Shown here one piece after another: positions 25,663 to 34,731 of a stretch of DNA of 64,000 nucleotides. This stretch comes from CAZPKH01 sp964407165 (GTDB lineage: Bacteria > Bacteroidota > Bacteroidia > Bacteroidales > Muribaculaceae), in NCBI GenBank assembly GCA_964407165.1, contig CAYOUJ010000004.1:16257-80256 (forward strand), given 5' to 3'. The notes under the pieces were generated by a model that did not search any database, was not told the DNA's origin, and saw only the letters and a list, made by a program, of their open reading frames with translations. The translations under genes were made by a program, and so were the position numbers. How positions within the stretch are numbered: position 1 is the stretch's first letter; each line of letters begins with the position of its first letter.

Positions 25663-26768
25663 TTTTTCAGCGAAAGATAAAGTTGTTCGGTCTGCCGGGC
25701 TATGGTGTCCCAGTTATACGGCGTCAGGTCGTACTCTCTTGGCTCAAAGGGCTTTGACAGCTTGCGTTGCAAAAGTTCCGTGAGGCTGTCGACGTCGCCC
25801 ACGTGGTGATAGTCACCAGCGTCGAGGCAGTCGAGGCGGCACGCCGGGATGTCGGTCACGGCCACGTCGAGGCCGTAGCTCATCGCCTCGAGGAGGGCGA
25901 TCGGCAGCCCCTCGTGATAGGAAGGCATGGCGAACAGACGCGCGTGCGTCAGCACCTGCTGCAGAGGCTCACCCTTGATATATCCCGTCATAATGACGCC
26001 GGCCTCACGAGCAGTCTCCTTGAGCTGCTGCGAGTAATGCGTGGGGTGGTCGGCATCGCCGGCTATCACCAGCTGCACGGGAGCGGGGCCGCGCCCTCGC
26101 GCCCCGCAAAGCCGCTTGTAGGCCTCTATCAGGTCGTGGAAACCCTTCTCCTCCACCAGGCGCCCCACGCCAAGTATATACTGCCCCGGGCGGATGCCGA
26201 GCGAGTCGAGATAGGATGTCGAGGCAACCTTGACGGGAGGGTTCACACCGTTGAATATCAGGTCGGTGTCGCGCCGGCCGTAATTGTCTGCCAAGATGCC
26301 GGCAATCACCTTGGAGATGACTATCACGCGGTTGCTGAAGCGGGCGCCCATGCGCTCGCCGAGGCGCAGCATCGTCCGCGCCGCGCGACCCCACTTCTGC
26401 CGGTCGTAGTCTGGCCCGTGGTTGGTTGTCACCACTTTCATGCCTAACAGGCGCGCAAGCGGCGTCATCAGCGCCGGGCCGATGGCGTGGATATGCAGCA
26501 CGTCCGGGTGCAGGCGCCTTGCACGAAAAATGGCCAGCGTGGTGTGCACGATAGCCTCCAGGCTCTTGCGGCGCGGGGCGTACACGTCGACGATGTGCAC
26601 GCCGCGATACTCCGTCACACGGTTGGCGTCGGTGACGTATGGTGTGCGGCGTATTACCGTGACATCGTGACCCATCGCCGCGAGGCGCGGGTAAAGCTCC
26701 TCACAGTGCGTCTCTACGCCCCCGGGGATGCCGGGGATGCCGCGGGTGCCGGTAACTACTATCTTCAC
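25659..26768 (-). CDS. glycosyltransferase family 4
   Basis: A 369-residue GT-B fold enzyme. The N-terminal half begins MKIVVTGTRGIPGIPGGVET with the GGVE donor-side loop. The C-terminal half has ILGVGRLVEEKGFHDLIEA and the conserved E-x7-E nucleotide-sugar motif in SYHEGLPIALLEAMSYGL. It probably adds a hexose during surface polysaccharide synthesis, in line with the neighbouring WecA-like, aminotransferase and GT2 genes. It overlaps the SGNH gene by 4 bp. A diverged family A repeat (26080-26106) encodes GARGRGPAPV between the two domains' beta strands. Confidence 0.9.
   Translation of the reverse strand: MKIVVTGTRGIPGIPGGVETHCEELYPRLAAMGHDVTVIRRTPYVTDANRVTEYRGVHIVDVYAPRRKSLEAIVHTTLAIFRARRLHPDVLHIHAIGPALMTPLARLLGMKVVTTNHGPDYDRQKWGRAARTMLRLGERMGARFSNRVIVISKVIAGILADNYGRRDTDLIFNGVNPPVKVASTSYLDSLGIRPGQYILGVGRLVEEKGFHDLIEAYKRLCGARGRGPAPVQLVIAGDADHPTHYSQQLKETAREAGVIMTGYIKGEPLQQVLTHARLFAMPSYHEGLPIALLEAMSYGLDVAVTDIPACRLDCLDAGDYHHVGDVDSLTELLQRKLSKPFEPREYDLTPYNWDTIARQTEQLYLSLKK
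26080..26106 (-). repeat. family A in-frame palindrome, in GT4
   Basis: One substitution from the consensus. It is read in a different antisense frame (GARGRGPAPV) from the copies in the MFS and FeoB genes. Confidence 0.8.
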
Positions 26769-26859
26769 GTGTTTAGTGTCGGTCTGATTACAGCCGCAAA
26801 GTTACGCATTTATTCTCTCATTCGCAAACATCTCATCTCACAATGAAATCTGCGGGAGG

Positions 26860-28059
26860 TTATTTCTTGCCGAAGGAGGCAGGAATGCGCACCATCGCCG
26901 CCGCGATGATAGTGAGCGCGCAGCAGCCCATGGTCCAATAGAAGAATCCCTGATACCCCATCTGCTCCTGAAGCCATCCGGCGGCCATGCCGGGGAGCAT
27001 CATGCCTAAGGCCATGATGCCGGTGCAGATGGCGTAGTGCGACGTGCGCAAGGGGCCGCGCGAGAAGTATATAAGGTAGAGCGTGAAGGCCGTCGTGCCC
27101 AGACCGTAGCCAAGCTGCTCCACGGCAACGCACACGCACACAGCCCAATACGGCGCCGTCAGAGCGTGGCTGAGGTAGATGAACACCCCGCAGGTGACAG
27201 ACATGCACACCGCCAGCGGCATGATGGTGCGCTTCAGGCCCCACCGAGCCGCTATCAGTCCGCCGAGTATTCCGCCAATGGTCAGCGACGCCACGCCATA
27301 TACGCCGTATGCCATGCCCACGTCGCCGAGGCTGAGGCCCATGCCGCCAAGCTCGTGCCCGTCGAGCAGGAAGGGGTTGATGAGTTTGATCAACTGCGCC
27401 TCGGGCAGCCTGTATATCAGTATGAAAAGTATCGCCGTCCACACCCCGCGCTTGCGGAAGAACGCCACGAGCACCTCCCAGAAGCCAACCTTCGGCTCCT
27501 CGGGACTATTCCCAACTCCCAAATCCCAATTTCCAACCCGTGGCATGGCCACGGTGTGCCACGCAAACAGCCCGAAAAAGAGGAGCGACAGGAGGCCCAT
27601 CACTATCTGCCACGCCTGGAGCGGGGCGGCGCCCTCGCGCCCCGCCCACCCGGCGATCCACACGAGGCCACCCTGGCCGAAGATGGTGGCGACGCGGTAG
27701 AACGTGGTGCGGATGCCCACAAACTGGCTCTGTGCGTGCTCGGTCAAGGCTATCATATAGTAGCCGTCTGCAGCGATGTCGTGCGTGGCAGAGAAGAAGG
27801 CCAGGAGCATAAACACCCCCAGCGACCACCACAGCGCGCCCGAGGCCGCAAGCGCCAATGCCACAGCGGCAAACCCCACGGCCATGGCAAGTTGCATCAT
27901 CAGTGTCCACCGCCGCTTGGTCGAGTACATGTCCACGATCGGGCTCCACAGCGGCTTTATGACCCATGGCAGGTAAAGCCATGACGTCAGGAAGGCCATA
28001 GTGGCGTTGTCGACGCCCAAGCTGGTGTAGATCACCACCGAGAGGGTGTTGACCACCAC
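26860..28059 (-). CDS. AmpG-like MFS transporter, start uncertain
   Basis: A major-facilitator protein of at least 399 residues resembling AmpG-type muropeptide permeases (LTSWLYLPWVIKPLWSPIVD, then ATHDIAADGYYMIAL). The annotated GTG at 28059 cuts off the conserved N-terminal helix. In-frame upstream codons read NTWAWVPSLYFAEGLPYV, a standard start region for this family, but no ATG, GTG or TTG precedes it before the TAA at 28129-28131. That leader is made of the repeat TTTATAGTTGATAGTTTATA. Either a non-AUG start is used or repeat insertion removed the native start. A family A copy (27618-27644, REGAAPLQ) sits in a loop. Confidence 0.82.
   Translation of the reverse strand: MVVNTLSVVIYTSLGVDNATMAFLTSWLYLPWVIKPLWSPIVDMYSTKRRWTLMMQLAMAVGFAAVALALAASGALWWSLGVFMLLAFFSATHDIAADGYYMIALTEHAQSQFVGIRTTFYRVATIFGQGGLVWIAGWAGREGAAPLQAWQIVMGLLSLLFFGLFAWHTVAMPRVGNWDLGVGNSPEEPKVGFWEVLVAFFRKRGVWTAILFILIYRLPEAQLIKLINPFLLDGHELGGMGLSLGDVGMAYGVYGVASLTIGGILGGLIAARWGLKRTIMPLAVCMSVTCGVFIYLSHALTAPYWAVCVCVAVEQLGYGLGTTAFTLYLIYFSRGPLRTSHYAICTGIMALGMMLPGMAAGWLQEQMGYQGFFYWTMGCCALTIIAAAMVRIPASFGKK
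27618..27644 (-). repeat. family A in-frame palindrome, in MFS loop
   Basis: Consensus 27-bp unit, read antisense as GREGAAPLQ between two transmembrane helices. Confidence 0.85.
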
Positions 28060-28107
28060 ATACGGGAGCCCCTCGGCGAAGTAGAGTGAGGGGACCCAGG
28101 CCCAAGT

Positions 28108-28183
28108 GTTTAGTTTATAGTTGATAGTTTATAGTTTTTTGTGGGTCTTTGGGGCACAGCCCCAAAGCACAAGGATCGGTTGG
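28108..28183. repeat. AACTATAAACT repeat plus family C copy 3
   Basis: The 28108-28140 part is TTTAGTTTATAGTTGATAGT-like and recurs as ACTAAAAACTATAAACT before rpsU and as ACTAAAAACTAAAAACTATA before menF. The 28144-28183 part is an inverted family C unit with the hairpin TTTGGGG-CACAG-CCCCAAA. Both lie between the DUF5686 and MFS genes. Confidence 0.75.
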
Positions 28184-28197
28184 CTCGTAGTTCGTAG

Positions 28198-30741
28198 TTA
28201 GAAGGTGATATGCAGGGCGATACGCAGGCCGGAGCGGTCGATGCCGGGGTTGTCGCGGTAGGTCAAGCGCCACACATAGTCGAGGCGGAAGATGCGCAGC
28301 AGGTTGTCGAGTCCCACAGACACCTCCATATAGGGCGTGTCTGTCATCATCTGCGTGTGCGCGTCCTCGGGAAACTGCAGCAGGTCGGGGTTAAGCTCGG
28401 GCCGGTTGCGGTGGCTAAGGTGCCCCCATAGCCCGCGGAAGGCAAACACCTCGCGCAGGCGCAGCTTCTTGAGCAGCGGCACGTAGTTGAAGATGGCGCC
28501 GTTGGCCCAGTACGTCAAGTCCCACGACGCGTAGCTGTCGTTGATAAACTCCATCGCGTTCATAAGCGCGTAACTCTCCGGCTGGATGGTGTACGAAAGG
28601 TTGGCGTTGGGTATCAGCAGCAACGGGAACGGCGACCGGCTCCACACATGTCCGCCCTTCAGGATTATGTCGGCGAAGCCGAAGGCCGAAAACCACACGC
28701 GCTTCTGCATCGACAGCTCAGTGCGGTTGACGGCGAAAGTGTTGCCTAAGAAACTCTTGGGCGCTATGGTGTGCGTGAGCATGATGATGGGCGCGTCAAG
28801 ATTCACCGGTATGCGCTGAGTGCGCGTCTGGAAGAACTTCTCCCCCGGGGCATAGCGCAGCTGCAGCGTCAGCGACGACTCGTCGTAGTGCGGCAACACG
28901 TCGCCGTAGCCGTTGGTGAATGTGATGTAGCGCGAGCACTGCTGTCGCTCCCACTGCGCCGTGGCCGTGACGGAGAAATTGTTGTGCATCTCGAGCGTGT
29001 ACACCAGCTTGTTGACGTAATGATACGTCATCTGCTTGTCGGAGGTGCGCTTGAGCGACAGCACCACGTTGTCGGGGTTAGTGAACATGTAGTGCTGGCC
29101 GAGCATGTCCACGTCGTACATTGACGTAAGCGCTATCGAGTGTACGGGAAACTCGCGGGCGTGGCGCAGCTTGCGCCTGAAGGAGTACTCCACCTCACCG
29201 AGGTATTTCCAGCGATGGTCTTTGATGCCGTATGCGCCGTAGCCGCGGCCGAACCAGTGCGGCGACAGCTCGGCAGTGGTCAGCGCGCCCGCGCGCAGGC
29301 GCACACCCTCCAGGTCGTTAAAGCTGATGAGCGTGTTCACAGGGCCGAGGTCCACCTTCGAGGGATTGCCCGTCGGGACGTATCCGGTGCTTAACACTTG
29401 CACAATCTTCTCGCCCCAGTAATACCATTTGTTCTTGCGAAGGTCGGCCACCATGTCTTGGACTATAAGCTCTTTCTGCGACGCCGGTATCAGCCGGTGC
29501 TGCGCCCAGTATTCCGGCGTCTGCGCCCAGGCTCCGTACATGGTCTCCGAGGCAGGTCCGCTGAAGGCCGAGTCGCCCGGATTCTTAAAATCATGGTTGG
29601 CATACGCGCTGTTGCGCCGCACGTACAGGCCCTTGCCGAGGATGCTGATTTCGGCCACTATGTCGTCGTGCATCTTCAGGCGCGAGCCGTCAGGGGCGCG
29701 CTCATACTCCTGGTTGATGTAAAGATGAGAAATCCAGTTGAGGTTGATGTCGTGCGGCACGTTCATCTCTATGCGGCGGATGAACATAGTGGAGTCTCCC
29801 TCGGGCACGTACAGGCGCCCCGTGAAACCGAACGACTCCGACGTGCGCGGCACAAACGACAGCACTATCTGCCGCTCGCCCGTCTCGGGCGCCGTGACGG
29901 TGTCGGTGAGGTAAAACTTGTAGAAGTCTGCCGCTATGGGCGACAGCGGGCTCACGAAGCGGTTCTGCAATATATTGACGTCGCGCCCGTAGATGTCCAC
30001 CTCGCGAAGCACGTCGTCGAGAAACGTCTGCACGGCGTCCTGGTTAAACACCTCGTCGATGCCCTGCCGCGAGGTGCCGCTGATGTAAATCTTCTCTGCC
30101 CTCGGGGAGGCGCGATGGTGCACCTCTCCCGCCTTCTCCTTCACAGACACGTTGATGATGGGCTGTCCCGACACCTCCGAGGTGTCGACGTACTCGCGAA
30201 GCACCGGAAGATTGCGCAGGATGGCGTCGTCAGAGTTTATGTCGTTGAAGGCTATGGTGATGCGGTCGTAGAAGTCGTAGTTGTAAAACTGGTTGCGGCG
30301 CGGGTCGATGCTGTCTTGCATGGCGCGTATGCGCTGCATGAAGTCGACGGCAGGATTGTTTTTCTTGCTGTAGCGCACTTTCTTTGGCTTGGCTATCACC
30401 TCCCCTAATTCCACGCCCGTGGCCTGCAGGCGCACGATGAGTTTGTCAGGGTCCTGGTTGCCAATGCGAAGGGTGTCGGGGGTGTAGCCCATCGCCGAGA
30501 CTATTATGACGCTGAACGACCGCGGAGTGTTGATGTTGAAGCGGCCGTTTTCGTCGCTAAGGTGCGTGGTGTAAGTGCCCACCGGAGCGATATGGGCATA
30601 CGGCACCGGCTCGCCGGTGTCGGCCTCGATGACCTGCCCGCGCACATGGTATACAACCGCCGCCCGCAGCCCCAAGGCCCCGAGCAACAGCATCAGCACA
30701 GCGGCTATTATCCTATTTGGCGCGCCGCGTAAACCGTACAT
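28198..30741 (-). CDS. DUF5686 outer-membrane protein with CarboxypepD_reg-like domain
   Basis: A large (847 residues) Bacteroidetes outer-membrane protein. The N-terminus has a signal-like hydrophobic segment (IIAAVLMLLLGALGLRAAVV), then a carboxypeptidase-D regulatory-like beta sandwich (HVRGQVIEADTGEPVPYAHI, about 30-110), then the DUF5686 region with a predicted C-terminal beta barrel ending in aromatic-rich RLTYRDNPGIDRSGLRIALH and a final F. Function is unknown; relatives are linked to surface assembly. It overlaps the 3' part of the WecA-like gene (30713-30741) by 29 bp on the same strand. Confidence 0.88.
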   Translation of the reverse strand: MYGLRGAPNRIIAAVLMLLLGALGLRAAVVYHVRGQVIEADTGEPVPYAHIAPVGTYTTHLSDENGRFNINTPRSFSVIIVSAMGYTPDTLRIGNQDPDKLIVRLQATGVELGEVIAKPKKVRYSKKNNPAVDFMQRIRAMQDSIDPRRNQFYNYDFYDRITIAFNDINSDDAILRNLPVLREYVDTSEVSGQPIINVSVKEKAGEVHHRASPRAEKIYISGTSRQGIDEVFNQDAVQTFLDDVLREVDIYGRDVNILQNRFVSPLSPIAADFYKFYLTDTVTAPETGERQIVLSFVPRTSESFGFTGRLYVPEGDSTMFIRRIEMNVPHDINLNWISHLYINQEYERAPDGSRLKMHDDIVAEISILGKGLYVRRNSAYANHDFKNPGDSAFSGPASETMYGAWAQTPEYWAQHRLIPASQKELIVQDMVADLRKNKWYYWGEKIVQVLSTGYVPTGNPSKVDLGPVNTLISFNDLEGVRLRAGALTTAELSPHWFGRGYGAYGIKDHRWKYLGEVEYSFRRKLRHAREFPVHSIALTSMYDVDMLGQHYMFTNPDNVVLSLKRTSDKQMTYHYVNKLVYTLEMHNNFSVTATAQWERQQCSRYITFTNGYGDVLPHYDESSLTLQLRYAPGEKFFQTRTQRIPVNLDAPIIMLTHTIAPKSFLGNTFAVNRTELSMQKRVWFSAFGFADIILKGGHVWSRSPFPLLLIPNANLSYTIQPESYALMNAMEFINDSYASWDLTYWANGAIFNYVPLLKKLRLREVFAFRGLWGHLSHRNRPELNPDLLQFPEDAHTQMMTDTPYMEVSVGLDNLLRIFRLDYVWRLTYRDNPGIDRSGLRIALHITF

Positions 30742-31666
30742 GCAATCCGGCGTAAGTTAGGAAACAGACCACGTATGCACCAATGAACCAGTCGACGCGG
30801 TAGAAAGTTGGTATCAGCAGGTAGCCTGCGCTGAGCAGAAGCTGGGCGCCGGCATAGCACACGGCCACCTTGTGGTGGGCGTGCCCGCGCGCCGTGAGCC
30901 GCTGGTAGAGGTGCTTGTGATGGTTGGTGAAGATGTTCTCGCGGCGCCACAGACGGCCCGCAAGCGTGCACCCCGTGTCGACCAGGAACACACACACCAG
31001 TGTCAGCCAGGTAACGTCGCCGTCGGTATAGATCAGCGCTGCGAGCATCCATGCCACAAACAGGCCCATGATCACCGCCCCCACGTCGCCGGCAAACAGC
31101 CGGTCGGGACGCACCACGTTAAACAGCGAGAAGACCACCACGGCCACAAGCACGGAGCCGACTGCAGGGACGTATACCGCGAGCGCCGGCACCTCAAGCA
31201 ACGCCACAACGAGGCTGCCGAGGCTCACTATCGAATATAGCGCCAGCATGCCGGAGATGCCGTCCATGAAGTTGTAGGCGTTCATGAGCGAAACCAGCAT
31301 CAGCACTACCAGCAAGTAAAGCCCGATATCGGTGCCAATCCAGTAAAACACGGCCACAGCAGCCACCAACGCCTGCACCGAAATGCGCAGGGTGATGGAC
31401 AGGCCACGCATGTCGTCGACGAAGCACACCACCCAAAGCGGAGCGGCGGCGACGAGCATAAGCGTGTAAGCCTCCTGTAAGTCAAAGAGGAGCGCCGCCG
31501 CAACCATGGCGGGGTAGAAGAGCCACCCGCCGGAGTTGACCGTCCACGTGGCGCCTCCCGCTATTGGGTGCGTCACCTTGTGAAGCGCCGGACACCGACG
31601 CCGCGCCCAGGCCATGTACCCCGTCTCGGCAGCTATCAATATGATGAATAATATGCAGTAATACAC
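30713..31666 (-). CDS. WecA/TagO-like polyprenyl-phosphate glycosylphosphotransferase
   Basis: A 317-residue membrane enzyme of the MraY/WecA family that loads a sugar-1-phosphate onto undecaprenyl phosphate to start a surface polysaccharide. Family residues are visible: VVCFVDDMRG (Asp-Asp), LMNAYNFMDGISG, VRPDRLFAGDVGAV and the cytoplasmic HHKHLYQRL. About ten helices are expected. Its neighbours (DegT aminotransferase, GT2, GT4, MBOAT) suggest an O-antigen- or capsule-like glycan. The downstream DUF5686 gene overlaps its end. Confidence 0.92.
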   Translation of the reverse strand: MYYCILFIILIAAETGYMAWARRRCPALHKVTHPIAGGATWTVNSGGWLFYPAMVAAALLFDLQEAYTLMLVAAAPLWVVCFVDDMRGLSITLRISVQALVAAVAVFYWIGTDIGLYLLVVLMLVSLMNAYNFMDGISGMLALYSIVSLGSLVVALLEVPALAVYVPAVGSVLVAVVVFSLFNVVRPDRLFAGDVGAVIMGLFVAWMLAALIYTDGDVTWLTLVCVFLVDTGCTLAGRLWRRENIFTNHHKHLYQRLTARGHAHHKVAVCYAGAQLLLSAGYLLIPTFYRVDWFIGAYVVCFLTYAGLHVRFTRRAK

Positions 31667-31700
31667 TACAGAAACCTGTTAATCTGTGAAATCTGTGCTT

Positions 31701-32831
31701 TTATATGCACTCTTGCACGGCTCGGATGACGCGCTCGATGTCAGCGTCAGTCAGGCTCGACCCGCTCGGCAGGCAAAGCCCGCTCTCAAACAGCCGCGCG
31801 CCCACGCCGGTGGAATAGAAAGGAGCGTCGGCAAACACCGGCTGCATGTCCATCGGACGCCACAGGCGCCGGCTCTCGATGTTCTGCGAGTTGAGGCGCT
31901 GGCGCACATCCTCCGGCGTCACTCCGGTCACTTCCTTGTCTATCAGTATGGTCGACAGCCAGAAGTTGGAGTCGAAGCGGGCGTCTGGGTTGTCATGCAC
32001 GGAGATGCCGGGGGTGTCGGCAAAGGCCTCCACATACATGCGATGTATCTCGCGGCGACGTGCCAAGTGGCTGTCTATCACGTCCATCTGTCCGCAGCCC
32101 ACGGCTGCCGAGAGGTTGCTCAGGCGGTAGTTGTAGCCGATGACCTCGTGGTAGTAATACGGCCGGTCTTCTCGTGCCTGGGTGGCATAGAAGAGTGCTC
32201 GGCGTGCCTTCTCCGAGTCAGGGCATATCAGTGCGCCGCCGCCAGAGGTGGTTATCAGCTTGTTGCCGTTGAAGCTCAAGGTGCCATAGAGTCCGAAGGT
32301 GCCGCATCGGCGACCGTCGAACTCCGAGCCCAATGCCTCCGCGGCGTCCTCGACCACGGGGATGCCGTACTTGTCGGCCACGGCCATCACGCGGTCCATC
32401 TGCGCGGGCATGCCGTATAGATGCACTGGCACTATGGCGGCAGGCTTGCGGCCCGTAACCTTGATGCGGTCGGCGATGGCGCGGTCGAGCGCCTCGGGGC
32501 AGATGTTCCACGTCTGCTCCTCGGAGTCGACGAACACCGGCCGGGCGCCGAGATATTTGATGGGGTTGGCGCTTGCGGCGAACGTAAGCGACTGACAAAC
32601 AACCTCGTCGCCCTCCTTCACTCCCGCGAGCAGCAGCCCCAGGTGTATGGCCGCGGTGCCGGCCGAGAGGGCCACCACCCGCTCGGGGATGCCCAGATAG
32701 GCGCCCAGCCGTCGCTCAAACTCGTCGACAGCCGGCCCCAGCGGCGTGATCCAGTTGGTTTCAAAGGCCTTGTCGACCCAGGCTTTTTCAGTGCCGTCTA
32801 TGTGGCACACTGACAGAAGTATTCTTTCCAC
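31701..32831 (-). CDS. DegT/DnrJ/EryC1/StrS-family sugar aminotransferase
   Basis: A 376-residue PLP enzyme that aminates a nucleotide-linked keto-sugar. The PLP lysine lies in SFNGNKLITTSGGGALI. Other conserved blocks are WVDKAFETNWITPLGPAV near the N-terminus, ALSAGTAAIHLGLLLAGV, VPVHLYGMPAQMDRV, and VVEDAAEALGSEF. It likely produces an amino sugar (for example an N-acetyl-amino-deoxyhexose precursor) for the polysaccharide made by the surrounding genes. Its length is normal for the family. Confidence 0.93.
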   Translation of the reverse strand: MERILLSVCHIDGTEKAWVDKAFETNWITPLGPAVDEFERRLGAYLGIPERVVALSAGTAAIHLGLLLAGVKEGDEVVCQSLTFAASANPIKYLGARPVFVDSEEQTWNICPEALDRAIADRIKVTGRKPAAIVPVHLYGMPAQMDRVMAVADKYGIPVVEDAAEALGSEFDGRRCGTFGLYGTLSFNGNKLITTSGGGALICPDSEKARRALFYATQAREDRPYYYHEVIGYNYRLSNLSAAVGCGQMDVIDSHLARRREIHRMYVEAFADTPGISVHDNPDARFDSNFWLSTILIDKEVTGVTPEDVRQRLNSQNIESRRLWRPMDMQPVFADAPFYSTGVGARLFESGLCLPSGSSLTDADIERVIRAVQECI

Positions 32832-32884
32832 AGCAATTGATATTTTCCACAGGGCCGAAGCCCCAAGGGGTCAAAGAGAGATGG

Positions 32885-33775
32885 TTACATGAGGAGGGGT
32901 CGGAGGAGGCGCTTGACGTGGCGGCTGACACTCTGCCGGTTGCGCCGGAGCAGCGTCTCCGGCGGCGGCAGGTCGGGGAGAGAAGTCCATGGCTCCCGCT
33001 CCATCTCGCCGCGCAACCACTCGAGACTCATCGTCCCGACGTCGAGACGGCGGCGGATGTCATGCTCGAGAAATCGCACCAGCTCGGCGTCTATCTGCCG
33101 TCGGCACTCGGGGTGGCGCGCCGCCTTGAAGGCGTGCACCCGCTTGATGTCGGCCAGGTGGCTATGCCAACGACCCTTGGTCATCCCGCCGCGCCAGTTG
33201 TAATAGTACCGCGCACGAGTGGTGGCGATGCGTGGATGCAACTCCGCCACGGCCAAGTTCACAAGCCGGTCTTCGCCCCATACGCCGCCATAGTCAGACA
33301 CATCGGCACGACGCAGCAGCTCCGTGCGATACACTTTGCCCCATATCTGCACCGGGAAGAGGCGGTCGTCATAGAGCATAGCGGCGGCAAATCGCTCCGG
33401 CTGCGGGACCTTTGCCGCGAAACGCAGACCGCCGCGCAGCACGTTGACCACCCGCATCTGCACCACGTCGGCCCTTTCGTCGACACAGCGGTCAAAAGCG
33501 TGTGGCTCAACCCGGTCGTCGGCATCGACGAAGGTCACCCACGGGGTGCTTACCTGCGCCAACGCGGCCAGGCGGGCCTTGTGGGGGCCGACATGCGGCG
33601 TGTGCATCACGCGGCAGCGACGGTCACAGAGCGGCGGCAGCGTCTCCGTCGAGCCGTCGTCTACGACTATAACATCGTCTACCACAGCACTTTGCAATGC
33701 CGTCTCCACGGCTCTCGCCACCGTGGTCGATGCGTTATATGCAGGGATTATCACCGTAAGCATAATCGCCCGCAA
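32885..33775 (-). CDS. glycosyltransferase family 2
   Basis: A 296-residue GT-A enzyme. The N-terminus MLTVIIPAYNASTTVARAVE is the GT2 nucleotide-binding start, and DVIVVDDGST and TFVDADDRVEPH carry the acidic and DXD-like metal residues. The C-terminal half is basic and may contact the membrane. It probably transfers a sugar to the growing lipid-linked glycan. It lies 53 bp upstream of the aminotransferase on the same strand. Confidence 0.9.
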   Translation of the reverse strand: MRAIMLTVIIPAYNASTTVARAVETALQSAVVDDVIVVDDGSTETLPPLCDRRCRVMHTPHVGPHKARLAALAQVSTPWVTFVDADDRVEPHAFDRCVDERADVVQMRVVNVLRGGLRFAAKVPQPERFAAAMLYDDRLFPVQIWGKVYRTELLRRADVSDYGGVWGEDRLVNLAVAELHPRIATTRARYYYNWRGGMTKGRWHSHLADIKRVHAFKAARHPECRRQIDAELVRFLEHDIRRRLDVGTMSLEWLRGEMEREPWTSLPDLPPPETLLRRNRQSVSRHVKRLLRPLLM

Positions 33776-33806
33776 AGTTACGAATAATTTTCAGGTGAAG
33801 CATACA

Positions 33807-33854
33807 GAAAAAAGAGAAACGGAAGGAAAAAGTTTCTTCCGTTTCTCTTTTTTC
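33807..33854. terminator. 19-bp hairpin terminator after ompA-like gene
   Basis: Arms 33807-33825 and 33836-33854 are perfect reverse complements with A- and T-rich ends, so the hairpin can terminate transcription in either direction between the OmpA-like gene and the GT2 gene. Confidence 0.85.
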
Positions 33855-33881
33855 TTAGTGAAATATTTCACACGCGTTGAG

Positions 33882-34583
33882 TTATTTCAGCGTGCCGTCG
33901 TTGGCCTGCTTGACCATCTCCTCGTTGGCTACGAGGTAGATCTCGACGCGGCGGTTCTGCTCGCGACCGGCCTCGGTGTCGTTGGAGGCGATATAGTCCT
34001 GCATGGGGAATCCCTTGGCAGTGAGGCGGCTGGTGGCCACGCCCTGGTTGGCGAGGAACACCTTGACAGCGTCGGCACGGTTGGTGGCGACCTTCTCGTT
34101 GGCGCTCATCGAGCCGGTGTTGTCAGTGTAGCCGCAGACGTATACGTCAGTCAGCGGGTTCTCCTTAAGGCTGGTGGCAAGCTCCTTGAGCTCGCTCTGG
34201 GCGGTGGCGTTGATGGTCCACTTGCCGGTGGGGAAGAGGATGCCGCCGGGGAAAGTTACCTTGATGGCCTCATAGCCGCTGGGGTCGGTAACGGTCTCCA
34301 CGGAGGCGTTGGCGAGCTGGTTCTCAAGCTCCTTCTTCTGCTTGTCCATCTTGTTGCCGATGAGCACGCCTGCGCCTGCGCCGACTACTGCGCCTACGCC
34401 GGCGCCGATGGCAGCGCCCTTGCCGCCGCCGATGAGTGCGCCGATACCGGCTCCGAGGGCGCCGCCGCCGCCGGTGCCGATCAGGCCGCCCTTGGCCGTG
34501 TTAGACATGCTGCTGCAGCCGGCGGAGCCGACCGTGAGAACGGCAGCGAGGACTGCCGAAACGATTACTTTCAGTGATTTCAT
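33882..34583 (-). CDS. OmpA-family lipoprotein with glycine zipper
   Basis: A 233-residue lipoprotein: signal MKSLKVIVSAVLAAVLTVGS with the lipobox AGC at Cys23, then a glycine-zipper stretch (GLIGTGGGGALGAGIGALIG, about 33-75) resembling YMGG/Rick_17kDa repeats, then a C-terminal OmpA domain (about 110-233). The peptidoglycan-binding motif is NEKVATNRADAVKVFLANQG followed by NRRVEIYL. It anchors the outer membrane to the cell wall. It has its own promoter and terminator. Confidence 0.92.
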   Translation of the reverse strand: MKSLKVIVSAVLAAVLTVGSAGCSSMSNTAKGGLIGTGGGGALGAGIGALIGGGKGAAIGAGVGAVVGAGAGVLIGNKMDKQKKELENQLANASVETVTDPSGYEAIKVTFPGGILFPTGKWTINATAQSELKELATSLKENPLTDVYVCGYTDNTGSMSANEKVATNRADAVKVFLANQGVATSRLTAKGFPMQDYIASNDTEAGREQNRRVEIYLVANEEMVKQANDGTLK

Positions 34584-34642
34584 CTCTGGTTTTATTTAGT
34601 TATGACTTGATTGTTAAACCAACTGTTTCGTTATTTAGTTTG

Positions 34643-34650
34643 CAAATTTA
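34643..34650 (-). promoter_or_regulatory. -7 box of the OmpA-lipoprotein gene
   Basis: TAAATTTG on the minus strand, about 60 bp before the start, with a TTTT-type -33 about 21 bp upstream. Confidence 0.5.
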
Positions 34651-34678
34651 GCAATAATTTTCAATACGGAGAAAATTA

Positions 34679-34710
34679 TTGGGAAATTTAGAAAATTTTG
34701 CCTAAGTTTG
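34679..34710 (+). promoter_or_regulatory. EamA transporter promoter
   Basis: TTG (34679-34681) and TAAGTTTG (34703-34710) are 21 bp apart; the ATG follows at 34732. It is divergent from the OmpA promoter. Confidence 0.6.
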
Positions 34711-34731
34711 CAGCAAGTTTAACCCTATTCC

